A stretch of DNA of 20,514 nucleotides from a virus, in IMG/VR virus record IMGVR_UViG_3300003543_000057, positions 1 to 20,514 of that record. The stretch is one strand, 5' to 3'. Below, piece by piece: positions 20,441 through 20,514 of the stretch. Under the pieces are notes generated by a model. It was not told the DNA's origin. It was given only the letters and a program-made list of their open reading frames with translations, and ran no database searches. A program made the position numbers and the translations under genes. Numbering within the stretch: position 1 is the stretch's first letter; each line of letters opens with the position of its first letter.

Positions 20441-20514
20441 TGCCAACAGCATATGAAGAGTCATACTGCAATCTAGTGCGCGACGTACTAGCCGGAGGTG
20501 ATTCTAGACATACT
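20440..20514 (+). CDS. Partial gene, possibly thymidylate synthase
   Basis: Only 25 codons before the window ends; the ATG overlaps the previous stop (TAATG) with GAGG at 5 nt. The visible part, AYEESYCNLVRDVLAGGDSRHT, has the 'Y..L...vL..G..r.tr' shape seen at the start of ThyA-type thymidylate synthases (usually followed by a TG or NG motif and FG). A dUTPase in the same phage makes this sensible, but so little sequence is visible that the call is tentative. Confidence 0.4.
   Translation, partial: MPTAYEESYCNLVRDVLAGGDSRHT

Overview
The window is a piece of a tailed double-stranded DNA bacteriophage genome. It holds a large and probably a small terminase subunit, a capsid scaffold, an N4-gp56-like major capsid protein, a giant tail fibre, and a replication module (primase-helicase, ssDNA-binding protein, family A DNA polymerase). 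No integrase, lysogeny repressor, tRNA, rRNA, CRISPR array or insertion sequence was seen. The promoters resemble host sigma-70 promoters and the ribosome sites are GGAG-type, so the host is a bacterium; I cannot name it. No tape measure or portal is visible, so tail type is not established.

Layout. Positions 1-7961 are a leftward (minus-strand) virion operon: scaffold, a Tad2-like protein, an Acb2-like protein, major capsid, a small capsid-associated protein, a terminator, two tiny basic proteins, a likely head-tail adaptor, a short fibre-like protein, and a fibre gene that runs off the left edge. A compact region near 8004-8040 carries overlapping divergent promoters. From there a rightward set runs: a ribbon-helix-helix-like regulator, a probable small terminase and the large terminase. 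Positions 10491-11228 are non-coding and rich in palindromes. A mixed-strand accessory block follows (11229-14510): two paralogues of one unknown family on opposite strands flank two related small proteins, a SprT-like metalloprotease and a dimeric dUTPase. It includes a second non-coding stretch (11676-12276) that looks like a candidate origin. From 14808 to the right edge is the rightward replication operon, ending in a partial gene that may be thymidylate synthase.

How the genes work together. The replication module supplies priming and unwinding (Prim-Pol plus SF3 helicase), strand coating (acidic-tailed ssDNA-binding protein) and synthesis (549-residue polymerase). The dUTPase, and perhaps the gene at the right edge, supply dTMP. 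The terminase packages the DNA into heads built from scaffold and N4-gp56-type capsid protein.

Most notable points: (i) two families known to sequester immune signalling nucleotides, Acb2 (anti-CBASS) and Tad2 (anti-Thoeris), lie side by side inside the head operon; (ii) three terminators have U-tracts that touch the next gene's ribosome site or start codon, including the DNA polymerase's; (iii) two strong promoters place a perfect hairpin at the expected transcript 5' end; (iv) a 17-bp-stem palindrome and an AT-rich tract flanked by 16-bp inverted repeats lie in the non-coding regions.
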